Program-made: the position numbers and the translations under genes
Assembly (NCBI GenBank): GCA_030686995.1
Contig: CM060709.1
Span: 124,526,373-124,590,372 of the forward strand
Direction: 5' to 3'
Source: Artemisia argyi
Lineage: Eukaryota; Streptophyta; Magnoliopsida; Asterales; Asteraceae
DNA: 64,000 nucleotides
Notes under the pieces: model-generated
The model's input: only the letters and a program-made list of their open reading frames with translations
The model's database searches: none
What the model was told of the DNA's origin: nothing
In this document: positions 20,988 to 31,990 of the stretch, piece by piece
How positions within the stretch are numbered: position 1 is the first letter of the stretch
How the letters are laid out: every line of letters begins with the position of its first letter

Positions 20988-23900
20988 ATGGCCATTCTAT
21001 TTTGTCTATATGCCTTACTTTATGTATGCAGTAGCAAGGGGATACTCATTCCACCAAAAAATATATCTGTATCTTCTGTCTTTGCATTTGGAGACTCCTA
21101 CCTTGATCAAGGAAATAATAACAATATCGAGACTTTCGGAAGGTGTAATTTTCCTCCTTACGGGAAGGACTTTGTTTGCGGAAAACCAACTGGACGGTGG
21201 AGCAATGGGAAAACAATAGCCGACTTTTTGGGTAACTTTTCTTTCAGTCTCACAATTTGGATGCCCATGACATTTGGAATTTGCCACGCACTTATATTTT
21301 TGTTCTAATCTATCCACTTTGCTTGACTCGGATGTGTAGCACTAACATATTTTTAGTTGCTATTAGTATAGAAAATCAAGAACCATTCAAGCGATTACTA
21401 CAAAATGAGGGATTTTCTACGGTAAGATTTGTTGGAAATCCGTGGGTAAAGGCCGTTTTCTACGGCTTACACATGGATTTTTTTCGTTTGCAAAAACCTC
21501 ATGGCTAAATATTTTCCCACTGATTTTTCCTTGGCGTTGACTGTTTTTCCCGCAGATATTAATGTGTGTAATACGTCGGTTAATTACCCACATATATTCC
21601 ACAATTTTCTTACAAAAAATTCCCACGAACTCTTTTCCCACTGATTTATTTCCCACCAATTTACATCGACGAGTTACACAATATGTGGACACCAATATGT
21701 GGGAAATCTGTGAGAATTCAGTGGGAAATTTTGGTCAATGAAGTTACTTATTATTTAGTCGATAATCCATGGGAACTTTGCGACAAGTTACCCACGAAAA
21801 CTCGGTCAACAAATTAGTGTGTAACTCGTCGTTAACCCATAGAAAATTCCCCAAAAAAATGTAACTGTGGGAATAATCAGTGGGAAAAAAACGGTATTTG
21901 TAGTAGTGTTGAGAAACTAGAAATGCAATATAGAGTTATACATGCATGCAACATATAGATGGATATGTGGGTTGTGTGTCATGCCTAAATATATATGGAT
22001 AATCATGATGAGAGATTGATTATTTGCTGTCTTGAGATTTATAGAAAATAAACAGGATTCAGGTAAACTAATTAATTTATTTAATATGATTTCAAATTCT
22101 AAGCCGAGGCATTGGGGGTGAAGGATTATCTTCCAGCATATCTAGACCCTTTAATACAAGACAAAGATCTTCTAACGGGTGTCAGTTTTGCTTCGGGTGG
22201 CTCTGGGTATGATCCACTAACAACCAAGATAACGGTATATATGCATAGATACTTTACATGTGAATCAACTTTTACCACAAAATAGAGAAATAATACACCC
22301 ACAAAAAGAAATCCACAAAACCATCCATAAAATGACGTGTCACTCTCTGATTGGTGTACTTTTCTATAGTTTCTCTCTCTTCTCTTTGATTAAGCCAATC
22401 AGGGAGTGACACGTCATTTTGTAGATAGTTTTGTGTATTTCTTTTTGTGGGTGTATCATTTCTTAAATATATGTGTCCACATTTAGGGTAAAAGCTATAA
22501 AATACCATCGTACTTTCAAAAATAACCAAGTTGAACCATGCACTTTTTTATTGCTTACTTGACCAACGAACTTTCAAATTTTTATTTGACTTGAACCATA
22601 TCTTATTTATTAAAAAAAATAAAAAGAAATTACACGTGGATAATTAGAAAAGATACGGTTCAAGTCGAATAAAAATTTGAAAATTCGTTGGTCAAATAAG
22701 CAATAAAAAAGTACATGGTTCAACTTGGTATATTTTTGAAAATACGATGGTATTTTATAGCTTTTACCCCACATTTATTTGATGTTCTTTTGTCTGACTT
22801 TTGGGCATGCAACATTCAGTATGCTATACCGTTATCAGTTCAAATAGAGAACTTCAAAGAATATACTGAGAAGCTGAAGATGAACATTGGGGTAGAAGTG
22901 GCTAAAGATATTATCAAGAATAGCGTTTTTGTAGTTTTAGCAAGCACAAACGATATTATCTTATCCCTTCCTGCCAGAAGATTAGAATATGATGCCATCT
23001 CTTATGGTAACATGTTGGTAAAGTTAGCCTTGAAATTTGTATAGGTACTGATTCTATATTAGTTTTCTAGTATAAGTAACAACCTTGTCGTATTAACCCA
23101 TCCAGATTATGCTTTGCAAGGCAAAAAAAATATGGGTTAATGGCATGTAATAGCAACGTACTTTCCCATTTGTTCCATTATCAGATGCGACCCGAAAATA
23201 ATACAATAATACCCATTCAACTTTCAAATTTTGTTTCATTATCATACGTTTTGTTTGCACCGTTAGTCCTTTTGACTAACGACCATTTGTAATTAACTCA
23301 AATATATGTTTTTCTTACGTTTTCATACGTTTCTATCCGTTTTTATATGTTTTCGTCCATTTTCTTTACGTTTTTGTTTGCACCGTTAGTCCTTTTGACT
23401 AATGACCATTTGTAATTAACTCAAAAATATGTTTTTCTTACGTTTTCTTACATTATCATACGTTTTTGTCCGTTTTTATAGGTTTCATAAAAACGGACGA
23501 ATACATTTAAAAACGAACAAAAACGTATGAAAACAGGCGAAAACGTATAAAAACGGATAAACGTATGAAAACGTATAAAAATGTTAGAAAACGTAAAAAA
23601 AAATATTTTTGAGTTAATTACAAATGGTCGTTAGTAAAAAGGACTAACGGTGCAAACAAGAACATAAAGAAAACGGGCAAAACATATAAAAATAGATAGA
23701 AACGTTTGAAAACGTAAGAAAAACATATTTTTGAGTTAATTACAAACGGTCATTTGTCAAAAGGATTAACGGTGCAAACAAAACGTATGATAATGAAACA
23801 AAATTTGAAAGTTGCATGGTTATTGTTGTATTATTTTGGGTTCGTATCTCATAGCGGAACAAATAAGAAAGTACGTTGCTATTACATGCCATTAACCCAA

Positions 23901-24647
23901 AAAATATTTAATAAAATGCTTCAAATATAGATTTCAACTAGATGGACATGCTTCAATAAGATTACGAAAGTTCCTTGAGAAAGGATATATTTCAAAACAT
24001 TAAGGAAAGTGAACCCCAAATAGTCATATATTCTAACTGTGATTGCTTACGCTTGTTTTAAAAAACCATTGAAGGAAATACATGAACTCGGAGCAAGAAG
24101 GATAGCAGTCTTTAGTGCGCCCCCAGTAGGTTGTCTTCCTGCACTGAGAACGTTAGCTGGAAGTCCACTAAGGAAGTGTGGAGACAAGGAAAATATGGCA
24201 GCTCAGTTGTTTAACAAGATGCTAAAACAACAGCTCCAATCTTTTGCAAGCAGTTTTGCTCCGTCCAGAGTTGCCTTTGTTGATTTCTACAATCCACTGA
24301 TAAGTATCATTGATAACCCTAATCAGTATGGTATAAACAAGATTCAACTTAACATATTGATTTTAATCTGTATTCTACATATTGCATAGTACACATTAAT
24401 AGGCTTAACATTTTTTCTCCATGTTATAATTGTACCAGGCTTGGAAGTTACTGATAAAGGTTGTTGTGGAACTGGAGAGATAGAGGCTGCTTTTTTATGT
24501 AACAAACACACCCCGACGTGCAACAACGACTCTAAGTTTTTGTTTTGGGATAGTGTCCATGTATCAGAGAAAGGAGGTAGCCTTTTTGTAGAACAAATTC
24601 TACCAACTTTGATAAAAAGCTTGTTCTACAGATCAGATGCTAACTAG
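20988..24647 (+). CDS. GDSL esterase/lipase, EXL-like; five exons; possibly a pseudogene
   Basis: Exons: 20988-21231, 22104-22234, 22820 to about 23044, 24075-24330 and 24439-24647. Most junctions are GT-AG and keep the reading phase. The protein starts with a hydrophobic signal peptide ([14 protein letters not shown]), so it is probably secreted. Block I is [14 protein letters not shown] with the nucleophile Ser, block II is [13 protein letters not shown], and block V is [10 protein letters not shown] with catalytic Asp and His. Block III reads STND where GxND is usual, so the oxyanion glycine is Ser. Exon 3 ends in an in-frame TAG (23042-23044) just before the likely donor, where family members usually have Gln. 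A donor three codons' length earlier (GTATAG at 23039) would avoid it. Family role: hydrolysis of lipid or phenolic esters, often in pollen coat or cuticle. Confidence 0.8.
21396..21905. mobile_element. CACTA-like non-autonomous element in GDSL intron 1
   Basis: TACTACAAA at the left and its reverse complement TTTGTAGTA at the right bound about 510 bp rich in repeats of GTGGGAAA and its complement. The CTACAA-type end suggests the CACTA or Harbinger group. No clear target duplication. Confidence 0.5.
22283..22466. mobile_element. Short foldback MITE in GDSL intron 2
   Basis: About 70-bp arms: GAGAAATAATACACCC through TGACGTGTCACTC is inverted as GAGTGACACGTCA through GGGTGTATCATTTCTT. Confidence 0.8.
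22486..22769. mobile_element. 284-bp foldback MITE with 8-bp duplication in GDSL intron 2
   Basis: It starts GGGTAAAAGCTATAAAATACC and ends with its reverse complement. CACATTTA flanks both ends (22478-22485 and 22770-22777), which fits the hAT (8 bp) or possibly Mutator (9 bp) class. The arms are about 115 bp. Confidence 0.85.
23131..23899. mobile_element. Long foldback element in GDSL intron 3
   Basis: The left end TGGGTTAATGGCATGTAATAG is inverted at the right end. Arms of about 370 bp contain runs of ACGTTTTYATACG and CCGTTTTTATA-like repeats. No ORF. Confidence 0.8.
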
Positions 24648-24817
24648 TGAAGCACACTTTGCCGAAATATGGATGGCAGTTATAAAAGCAATTATGTGGT
24701 ACTTATTATTATTAAAAGTCACAATGGTTTGTATAAGACACAATGGTTATTAATAGTCACAATAGTTGACATGTATACATATGTAATGTTGCTGTAACAA
24801 TCGGCAGATATCAAATG

Positions 24818-24823
24818 AATAAA
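24818..24823 (+). terminator. Probable polyadenylation signal of the GDSL gene
   Basis: AATAAA in ATGAATAAAAC, 170 bp after the stop. The 24648-24908 stretch is otherwise the presumed 3' UTR and flank. Confidence 0.5.
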
Positions 24824-24908
24824 ACAAAGTATTTGGTATCCTCTGTATTCTTCTTGTTTGGTTAAAATTTAGATTATTTAAAGCCTTATTTCTATCTCAT
24901 CTTCAAAT

Positions 24909-26180
24909 TGGCATCAGAGCTTGGTTAAAAGATGAGCACCACCACTTCATTAGGCCACACATCACATCCAAAACATACTATATACAACTATGACAATTGG
25001 AGCATTCAGATGAAAGCATTGTTAGGCGCGCAAGATGTGTGGGAATCTGTCATAACCGAGTTGAAAGCATTGAAGGAGAAGCGTATGAAGGCCAAGACCG
25101 CTCTCCATCTCTTGTTTCAATTGGTGGATGAATCGGGTTTTGAGAAGATCATTGGTGCTTCAACAACGAACGAAAGCATGGGACACGCTGGGAAAGGCGT
25201 ACAATGGTGCTGATCGAGTCAAACAAGTACGACTACAAACCCTGTGCAATGAACTCGAGGCCATGAGAATGAAAGAGACAGAAGGAGTCTCAGATTACAT
25301 CACACACGTACAAATGGTGGTGAATCAACTCAAACGAAATGGTGAAACTCTACTAGATATGAGAATTATAGAGAAAATCCTTTGGTCTTTAATTAACTAA
25401 AAATTTCGATAATGTAGTTTGTGCAATTGAAGAGTCTAAAGATCTAGAAGACTTGACAATTGAAGAACTAGTAGGCCATTGGAAGCACATGAGCAAAGAA
25501 AGAACAAGAAAAAGCAAGAGTCCTTTGATGAAGCATTAGAATAACGATGGGAATGGAACCAATTCTGGTGGGCATAATACCAATCATGGTGGTCCAGGTC
25601 GTAGTAGAGAAAACAGCAACCAGGAAAGGCAGCAAACGGGCAAATATTTGAATCAAAATTCTCTTGGAAGAGGACGCGGACGTGGAAGAGGTGGACAAGT
25701 ATATCATCCAAGTGTTGACTTTTATAATTGCGTCAAGCATGGTCAATATGCAAGAGACTAGATAAACAAAAAGAATGTAAGAAAAAACCAACCTGGTGAC
25801 TGAACCAGAAGCCGAATAAAGTGGTATTTATTGATGGCTCATGAAGATCCAATCTCAAAATTTGATACGATGTGGTACCTAGACTCCAGTGTGACAAACC
25901 ACATGAGCAGGCGTAAAGATTATTCGTTGAAATGACAGAAGTTGTTCACGGCCATGTATCATTTGGAGACGCATCAAAAATAGATGTGAAAGGATGTGGG
26001 AAAATTCATTTCTTTCAGAATGGGAAAGAAAGCATGATCGAAGATGTGTATTATGTCCCTACTATGAAGAGTAACATATTGAGTTTAGGCCAACTAATGG
26101 AGAAAGGCTATGGGTACTGATAAAGAATGGGAAAATGCTCTTGAAAAACAAAGAAGGCATGCTAATTGCATTAATTAAAA
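24909..26180 (+). pseudogene. Ty1/copia gag-protease remnant
   Basis: TGGCATCAGAGC (24909-24920) is a near match to the initiator-Met primer site. A gag follows from ATG 24932 (YDNWSIQMKALLG, then frameshifted VKQVRLQTLCNELEAMRM), a glycine/arginine-rich stretch, a damaged zinc knuckle (FYNCVKHGQYARD) and protease/pre-integrase remains (VYYVPTMKSNILSLGQLMEKGYGY). It has several frameshifts and stops and no 5' LTR directly before it. The order and strand match the integrase piece at 43411-44280. Confidence 0.8.
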
Positions 26181-26185
26181 CTAGC

Positions 26186-26218
26186 AGGGTACCCGCGCGT
26201 TGCAGTGGCGGGTACCCT
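26186..26218. repeat. Perfect 11-bp stem hairpin
   Basis: AGGGTACCCGC (26186-26196) and GCGGGTACCCT (26208-26218) enclose an 11-base loop GCGTTGCAGTG. It marks the point where the copia similarity stops. It could be a transposon terminus, but I cannot assign the family. Confidence 0.8.
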
Positions 26219-26801
26219 GAAATTAAATTTTCCGGTGAATCATGTATTTTAGTTTATTATGTTCTTTTTGAAAATAAATTTACGGATATCAAGAATTTCA
26301 TTTAGGCCGTGCCCGTTCGGGCTCGAGCCTGTTTGGTCCGCACCCGTTCGGGCTCAAGCCCATTTGGCCCATTGCCCGTTCGGGCCTGAATATTTGTATA
26401 ATGTGCTTTATTATTTGTATTAGTGATATTTAAAGTAGGAATTGTGTTTAATTTGGTTGTAGAATATGCTTGATAATTTGTATTTGTGATGTAAGGGGTG
26501 TTTTAATAATTGTATTTATTGACCAATTAATTAATTGACTACATTAAATATCATTAATGTGGTGCTTTTTTTAATATGTGCATTAAAGTGGTGTACATGC
26601 ATATTTCCTATTAAAGAAATGTTTTTGGTCTTAAACATTTTAAGATTTCTAAATATAGATGTCCTAAATACATTATAAGGTAGTATAGATGTGTAAGAAT
26701 CGCACGTTCAAATGAAATCTCAGTAGCATTGCTGGAACATGTTTAAAGAGTGATCTATTGGATGAAGAATCTGATGGGACTTAGTTGATGTAGGCAAGTT
26801 G
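26219..26801. other. Noncoding stretch with CCCGTTCGGGC palindromes
   Basis: Three copies of the palindromic core CCCGTTCGGGC occur between about 26308 and 26388, with related AGCCTGTTTGG/AGCCCATTTGG phrases. The rest is AT-rich with nothing recognised. Confidence 0.6.
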
Positions 26802-26846
26802 CACTAGTACAATCGACACCTCTCCCGTCAAATTTTTTTCGCCGTT

Positions 26847-27341
26847 CCCGTCGTCATGTCGACGGCATTGTAAGTTCCCGTTGTCATGTCGATGGGATAA
26901 TGACGACGGCGGTGCCCCGTCGGGAACAGCATTGCCGTCGACAACTGTCGTCGACATTGTGGGTCCCACTTCGTTTTTCAATCAAAGAAATTCTTTGTCC
27001 GTCAAATTGTTCCCGTCGACATGTCGACGGGATTGTATATGTTATTAACAACTTAATTATTAAACGATAATTAACTTTATACCATCCCGTCGACATGTTG
27101 ACGGGAACACTTTGACGGGTCAAACGTGTTGGTCAACGTTGTATATTTATCCCGTCGACATGTTGACGGGAACAATTTGAAGGGTCAACGTGTTGGTCAA
27201 CGTTTGTAAAATTATCCTGTCGACACGCCGACGGCCCTATTAAACCACCAAAATTTTATAATTAATGATGCCGTTGACATGTCGACTGCATCATTAAACA
27301 ATCCATTTTTTGTTTGATGGTGTCGTCGACATGTCGACGGT
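26847..27341. repeat. CACTA subterminal palindromes, left cluster
   Basis: Copies at about 26847, 26877, 27012 (perfect), 27086, 27151, 27216, 27270 and 27322. The last six are spaced 52-74 bp. In CACTA elements such repeats bind the TNPA protein. Confidence 0.8.
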
Positions 27342-27733
27342 ACCAATGTTATATACAGCAAGCTGCAATACCAGCAATATTCCAGATTTTTTCCGGAAAA
27401 TTTTTCAGAAAAATCTACCAAAACTTGTAATACCTAAACCTGTAACCATAAGCTATAACCACTCAATACCAACATGTCCTAACACATACAACTCGACATC
27501 GGCTAAAACACTTTCAAATTATCGCTAAACACCCTCAAAATGCATTAAAACATACAAAGTCTACAAAACGGGGTGTGGTAATATCAAACATATAAAGTCT
27601 ACAAAACGATGTTCAAGTCGCCAAAAGGTTAAACTACAAAATACTAGGATAAGGATGGCGAAAATATTGTTTTAACCATAAGTACGTATAACACAAAATA
27701 TATAACCCAAGTTTGTACCTCTACATCCCCAAG

Positions 27734-29736
27734 TCACTCATCATGATCACTATCACCATCCACATCGATATCATCGCTCCCGCTCCCGCCAGCTCTACTC
27801 CTGCTCCTGCCAGCTCTACTCCCGTTCCCTCCAGCTCCACTGCCCGAGCCATCCACATGCTGAGAATCCACCTGACTAATATACTGAGACCATTGCGGGT
27901 TGGTCGAGGCAAAACCCATCAACAAATCGAGCTGCGCCTTCATGGTCTTGCGTTCTTCAGCATCTTCCCGGCTCTTCTTCTCAGCCTCAGCAATCTTCTT
28001 TTGAGCTGCAGCAAGCTCAGAAGACATCTCGGCAACACCTAAAAATGAAATAATCAAAATTTAAAAACAGCGATTGCAATACATAAATTGAGTCATGAGT
28101 AATATATAATTAATGTTATCACACTGTACATACCTGGAGGTAGAGGCGGGGTGTATGGTAACGGTGGCCTCCTCAGGCCGGGTACTACCCTACCTCGTCC
28201 GGCAATGTGGCCCCGCTGCTTTCCTTTCAGAACCATGGCAAGTATCTGCTCCTCTGTGTACGCCACCCCTTCAGGCGTATTCGCTCCCAGATCTCTCAGC
28301 CGAACCATCTCTTCCTATTTAGTTGAAAATTTTTTGAGAAAATTAATATATATGTCGGGTTAATTACAAGATTATGTTTCAATGAATCATTAAAGTGCGT
28401 GTTTGGGGAAATAAATAAATAAATAATAAATTAAAAAAAACGTTACTTACATACTGAACCCGCGCCTCATCCTGCAACCAAGCACCATCCTCGTCGCAGT
28501 GTGTGTCATAAAAGCTCTGGATGAGTGACGGGTACTGCTTGTCCTTGCTGTTCTCAAACTGTATATACACATGCATATATGATGAAACAAATTATAAATG
28601 ACAAATCAAACACTATATATATATTAATTAAACTTAAATACTTTTAAAAAATTAAAATTTATTACTTTTATATAATTAAAAATTTTAATTAATATATAAT
28701 TAAAATTAAATAAATTTATAAAAATAAAATACTTTTATAAAAATAAAATGTGTCTTACATATTCGTGGCGAATAGCGGCTAAGGACTTGGAACCCTGGCG
28801 GCTGTACACCTTGTTCTTCTTTCGGTTCTCCTTGTTCACCGCAGCTCGCTCCATGTTCTTCTTATTCAGGTAGAAGTTCATGTGTTGCTCCCATACCGAC
28901 GGTTCAAGGTTCGGAGGAGGGTTTTGTCGTATGACATCCGCCGCCCCAGCCCCACCCTTCAGGGTAAAATAAGTTTTCTTCATGATGCCTTTATTGTCTG
29001 AGTAGCGCTTAGCTATATATTAATTGAGGTTGTTCTTTATAAGTTCCCAGTCGTCCTTGCGCCTGTGGGTCTCCAAGTTGAAGAATTGCTGCAATCAAAT
29101 ATAGTTAATAAATATACACAATTAAACATAAAGATATAAATAAATAAACAAATTTAAATAAATATACACAATTAAACAAATTTAAATAAATGTACACATT
29201 CAAATATTTAAATATAGAGATATAATTAAAAGGAAAATAAAATAACTGGCCCCGAGTCGGTTCATGAAGGCAGCCCGAGTCGCTTTCTCAAGATCGTGCC
29301 AGGAGGGATAGTGCAACGGCAAGGTCCTAACCAGCTCGCCAACGTAGTTACTTAACCATGCGCGGTGGGGCCCGACATGATCATACGTCTCCTGATCCTT
29401 AGTCTCAAACTCGATCGACTGCGGGCCATGTAACTCTACAGCTTTCCTCAGCACTACGTTCTTGTTGGCTTGACGGGTCTGTGGCATGCCACCAGCCCGA
29501 CCTCTACCCCTGCCTCCTCCACCGCTAGCCCTACCTCCTCGTCGAGGTCGTCGTCCAAGCGATCCTACAAATGTAGTGAGTGAAAACGTCAAAAAATAAC
29601 AAGTCACAAAATTCAATTTATCAAGTTTAAGTTTCTTACCACCACCATGGCAACCGCTATCAATCTGACGGGTAGGGGAAGGTGGTGGGTCACCGGCACC
29701 GTCACCACCATGACCACGGGCGACTGCTGCTGCCAT
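27734..29736 (-). pseudogene. TNPA-like protein gene of the CACTA element (plant Ptta/En/Spm transposase family)
   Basis: Minus-strand exons, approximate: 29640-29736 (start MAAAVARGHGG), 29247-29564, 28759-29088, 28453-28558, 28134-28317 and 27734-28039, most with GT-AG borders. The protein has an Arg/Gly-rich N-terminus (RRPRRGGRASGGGGRGRGR), then the WHDLEKATRAAF, TYFTLKGG, YDTHCDEDGAWL and TPEGVAYTEEQI blocks typical of this family, then a C-terminal coiled coil (MSSELAAAQKKIAEAEKK) and an acidic tail. A TAA at 29020-29022 interrupts exon 3, and the exon 2 to exon 3 phase does not match in my model, so it is probably a pseudogene. Role by family: DNA-binding partner at the subterminal repeats. 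Confidence 0.65.
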
Positions 29737-29884
29737 ATGTAAAAGTACAAGTTGAATAACGTATAGAAATACATAAACTATTAACCAAACGCTATGGGAT
29801 ACGAAACTACAACAAAGCATAAAAATGAAAAAAAGAAAAAAAAAAGAAAAAAAGAAAAAAGAAGTAACATACTGTGTCGGCTGT

Positions 29885-29972
29885 CTCCGCTCTCGGGCTG
29901 TAGTCTCGGGCTGTGGTCTCGGTTGTGGCTTGGGCTCGGTATGTGGTATCGGCTGTAGCTTGGGCTCGGGCT
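29885..29972. repeat. GC-rich degenerate repeat
   Basis: Several copies of a CTCGGGCTGTGGT-like phrase. Related CTCGGCTCTCACCCT repeats occur at 30110-30160, and GTGTCGGAGATGGTGGTG repeats at 30320-30470. Together they fill the CACTA interior upstream of the TNPA-like gene. Confidence 0.65.
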
Positions 29973-30552
29973 ATATACAAGGAGAGCACATTAATATATT
30001 GTTTGCTTAAAAATTATGGAGATAAAACTATTGTCGTCGACATGTCGTCGGGATACCAAAAGTTAATAAAAAAAATAAAACGAGGTACATTACCTGCTGT
30101 CTTGGTTATCTTGGCTCTCACCCTCGGCTCTCGCTCTCGGCTCTCACCCTCTTTACCTGCTACTTTATAAAAATAACAATTACATTAACAATAATAAATA
30201 ACAATTAAATTAACAATAACAATAACTATAACAATTACACTAAACCCTCTTTACCTGCTGTGGTGGACTGTGGTGAGGAAGAAAGAATTAAATAAGAGGA
30301 GGAGGAGAAAAGAATTAAACAAATGAGGGGTTGGAGATGGTGGTGCACAGTGGTGCTAGTGTCGGAGATGGTGGTGTTGGTGGGGTGCAATGTGTCGGAG
30401 ATGGTGGTGGTGGTGGTGCTAGTGTCGGAGATGGTGTGGCCGGTGAGGTGCGGTGGTGGAGACGATGGTGGTGTTGATAGATCGATTGTTTTTTTTTTCT
30501 AAGTTATGAGAAATAATTGACCACATCTGGTTTTGGTATATCTTTTTCTTAA

Positions 30553-30667
30553 CCCGTCGACATGTCGACAGGAAAGTTAACATAAATTTGTCGTTTAGTA
30601 TTTGGCGGGATAAATGAAATATTCGTGAAACTTTGGCGCTTTTATTCCCCGTCGACATGTCGACGGG
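30553..30667. repeat. CACTA subterminal-type palindromes, inner pair
   Basis: CCCGTCGACATGTCGAC copies at 30553 and 30648 (perfect), with a weaker one at about 30032. The following 30670-31071 is AT-rich and holds nothing recognised. Confidence 0.75.
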
Positions 30668-31071
30668 ATAATAAGAAGGTATTAATTATAAATAAAATTA
30701 TTTATAGCTTAAAAATAAAAAATATGTTAAAAAAATAGTTTTATAACTTAAAAAAAATAATAATAAAAAAATAAAAAACTAGTTAAATTTAATATTAATT
30801 ACTTTTAATATAATTAAAAAAATTATTTATTATAAATACTTTTATAAAATAAAAAATATATTGAAAAATTAGTTTTATAAAATTAAAAAATAAGTAGTTA
30901 AATTTAAAATTAATTACTTATAAAAAAATTAAAAAAAAATATTTATTATAATTAGAATATCACAAAATAGCAAAGATGTACAACTCTTTTTCTTATCCCA
31001 ACCATTAGATAACCTCGAGATCACAACAGGTAAAAATTCAAATCTTGTATCCTTGACCCAATGTTTTACAC

Positions 31072-31862
31072 GAGATGTTAAACGAACGAGTCAAGATGCA
31101 ATGGTTATAGACGAGATGTTAAACAAATGAGTCGAGATGCTATGGTTGTACACGAGATGTTAAACGAACGAGTCGAGATGCAATGATTATACGCGAGATG
31201 TTAGACAGATGAGTAAAGATGATATGGTTGTACGTGAGATGTTAAACGAACGAGTCGAGATGCAATGGTTATACACGAGATGTTAAACAAATGAGTCGAG
31301 ATGCTATGGTTGTACACGAGATGTTAAACGAACGCATCGAGATGCAATGGTTATACACGAGATGTTAGACAGATGAGTCGAGATGATATGGTTGTACACG
31401 AGATGTTAAACGAACGAGTCGAGATGCAATGGTTATACACGAGATGTTAAACGAACGCATCGAGATGCAATTGTTATACACGAGATGTTAGACAGATGAG
31501 TCGAGATGATATGGTTGTATGTGAGATGTTAAACGAGCGAGTCGAGATGCAATGGTTATACATGAGATGTTAAACAAATGAGTCGAGATGCTATGGTTGT
31601 ACACGAGATGTTAAACGAACGCATCGAGATGCAATGGTTATACACGAGATGTTAGACAGATGAGTCGAGATGATATGGTTGTACACGAGATGTTAAACGA
31701 ATAAGTCGAGATGCAATGGTTATACACGAGATGTTAAACGAACGAGTCGAGATGCAATGGTTATACACGAGATGTTAAAAAAATGAGTCGAGATGCTGTG
31801 GTTGTACACGAGATGTTAAACGAACGAGTCGAGATGCAATGGTTATACACGAGATGTTAAAC
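31072..31862 (+). repeat. 41-bp minisatellite with four-monomer higher-order repeat
   Basis: Nineteen monomers of exactly 41 bp start at 31072 and repeat to 31850, followed by a partial one. Each begins GAGATGTTA. Three variant classes differ at fixed positions: A (ACGAACGAGTC, CAATGGTTATAC), B (ACAAATGAGTC, CTATGGTTGTAC) and C (GACAGATGAGTC, GATATGGTTGTAC), plus A' (ACGAACGCATC). The order is mostly A-B-A'-C, a 164-bp higher-order unit, with one block lacking B. It has no ORF. Confidence 0.92.
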
Positions 31863-31963
31863 GATCAGAGGGTTCAGTGACCAGAGTTCATTTAGTGGGG
31901 TTCAGGCTCAGTGACCAGGTTCAGAAAGTAGGGTTCATGAGATCTAACTAATATATATAAACA

Positions 31964-31990
31964 CATACACACACACACACACACACACTC
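31964..31990. repeat. (AC)n microsatellite
   Basis: Dinucleotide run directly left of the solo LTR. Its right neighbour before the insertion was the CT-rich run now at 35814-35850. Confidence 0.8.

Noticed and set aside
31072..31862. CRISPR-like array appearance
   Set aside because: The repeats are contiguous 41-bp monomers without unique spacers, in a plant nuclear context.
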